A stretch of DNA of 64,000 bases from Diphasiastrum complanatum. Lineage: Eukaryota; Streptophyta; Lycopodiopsida; Lycopodiales; Lycopodiaceae. The position numbers and the translations under genes are program-made. Below the pieces are notes generated by a model. That model had not been told where the DNA came from. It saw only the letters and a list, made by a program, of their open reading frames with translations, and searched no databases. The stretch spans positions 49,670,841 through 49,734,840 of the forward strand of contig CM055095.1 of NCBI GenBank assembly GCA_029204225.1. The letters run 5' to 3'. Below, one piece after another: positions 63,502 through 64,000 of this stretch (position 1 is its first letter; the number at the start of each line of letters is the position of its first letter).

Positions 63502-64000
63502 TGTGAAAAATGCAAAAAATAGGCTTGGTAGAGGCCAAAAATCTTGTATATAGGATAGAAACACATGTGTGGAGCCTGTTCCCACGTGTGAAACTAGTGT
63601 ACTTTTCATGTACCATAATCATATATGTGTACATATGATTTAATTCAAGTTCTAGTGGCTAAAATGGCCAAAAACTAGTTTTCTAGAGATATAACACGAC
63701 ACCAATCTAATGTTTGCATGAGCCAAATATTTTGAATAGGTGTCACATCCCATGTGTAGAGGACAACTCACACGTGTGGAAATAGCTGAAGTAGGCGAGT
63801 TTTTGCTTCTAGAAGATTTCCATGAAGATCTCCATATAGTAGGAAAATAAACCAAGAATGCCCAAAATGGAAAGTTTTGATCCAACCGTCAAATTGCATG
63901 ATGGTGACAAGGCATCCTCACACGTGTGAGATCTGATGCATGATCAGTACCTCGAGCTCCAAAAGTGTATATATAGAGGCTTATTTGGCCATAATCAATG
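63502..64000 (+). repeat. Copia-12 3' LTR (cut by the window end)
   Basis: The tract TTTGAGGAG precedes TGTGAAAAATGC. The sequence matches the reverse complement of 37,915-38,415 almost base for base, including CACACGTGTG palindromes. By comparison with the 823-bp LTR at 37,593-38,415 about 320 bp lie beyond the window. Confidence 0.93.

Larger units (their letters stand above)
59712..64000 (+). mobile_element. Copia-12: 5'-truncated copia with 3' LTR reaching the window end
   Basis: Starting inside gag (KKRCRVALHYIALK-equivalent bases at 59,712), it runs through knuckle, protease, integrase, RT and RNase H to an LTR from 63,502. It is the same family as copia-7 (minus) and supplies the 3' half that copia-7 lacks. 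Its 5' LTR and the gag N-terminus are missing. At least five frame breaks are visible. Confidence 0.92.

Overview
This window is nuclear DNA of a land plant. It is AT-rich, with little coding sequence that looks host-derived and many degraded LTR retrotransposons. Their primer-binding sites match plant initiator Met-tRNA (TGGTATCAGAGC type), and hAT-like and other DNA-transposon remnants are present. The density of nested elements, and a host-like gene that may be split by a ~20 kb transposon-filled intron, suggest a large plant genome. I cannot name the species. I see no bacterial genes, tRNA, rRNA or CRISPR. Element numbers below are mine.

0-10 kb: Ty1/copia wreckage. Copia-1 (minus, 1-3054) has a 5' LTR, gag, protease and integrase pieces. 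Copia-2 (minus, ~3.2-4.41 kb) keeps gag and a gag-pre-integrase fragment. Copia-3 is cut in two near one codon of its polyprotein: the 5' half and its LTR are on minus (4.41-5.70 kb), the 3' half and its LTR on plus (6.90-9.13 kb). Between them lies an LTR and leader of the copia-2 family. A minus copia RT fragment and a degenerate GC-rich repeat follow.

10-33 kb: host-like exons lie at 10.81-11.40, 11.47-11.74, 31.99-32.04 and 32.46-33.05 kb. If they are one gene, its central intron (~20 kb) holds a deep transposon nest. A plus Ty3/gypsy fragment (13.27-15.42 kb) is followed by a minus relative (gypsy-1) whose LTR has been hit twice: by chromovirus gypsy-2 (17,239-27,306) and by internally deleted copia-6 (27,608-29,594, perfect 5-bp target duplication). 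Gypsy-2 itself contains copia-5 (~19,744-25,197). Copia-5 has nearly all domains and carries a gypsy-type integrase C-terminal segment fused in frame to its own integrase core. A hAT transposase remnant lies at 30.0-30.8 kb.

33-47 kb: copia-7 (minus, 35.02-38.42 kb, complete 823-bp LTR), a copia-8 RNase H end (38.4-39.3 kb), a degraded DDE-like transposase gene (40.25-41.75 kb) interrupted by a palindrome-rich insert, a 129-bp CT microsatellite, a 110-bp tandem duplication and copia-9 (43.7-46.8 kb).

47-64 kb: unrecognised frames, a copia-10 5' end (48.92-50.03 kb), a lone related LTR (52.03-52.6 kb), a broken coiled-coil gene just upstream of a polypurine tract and LTR-like start at 54,894, an FCP1-like phosphatase fragment (56.2 kb), a copia-11 fragment, a minus gypsy protease fragment (58.8-59.6 kb), and copia-12 (59.71 kb to the end), a sister of copia-7 in opposite orientation.

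No intact autonomous element is visible: every polyprotein has stops, frameshifts or deletions. The most unusual structures are the copia/gypsy chimera, the multi-level nest with readable target sites, the inverted split of copia-3, the coiled-coil frame beside an LTR start, and the palindrome-rich insert.
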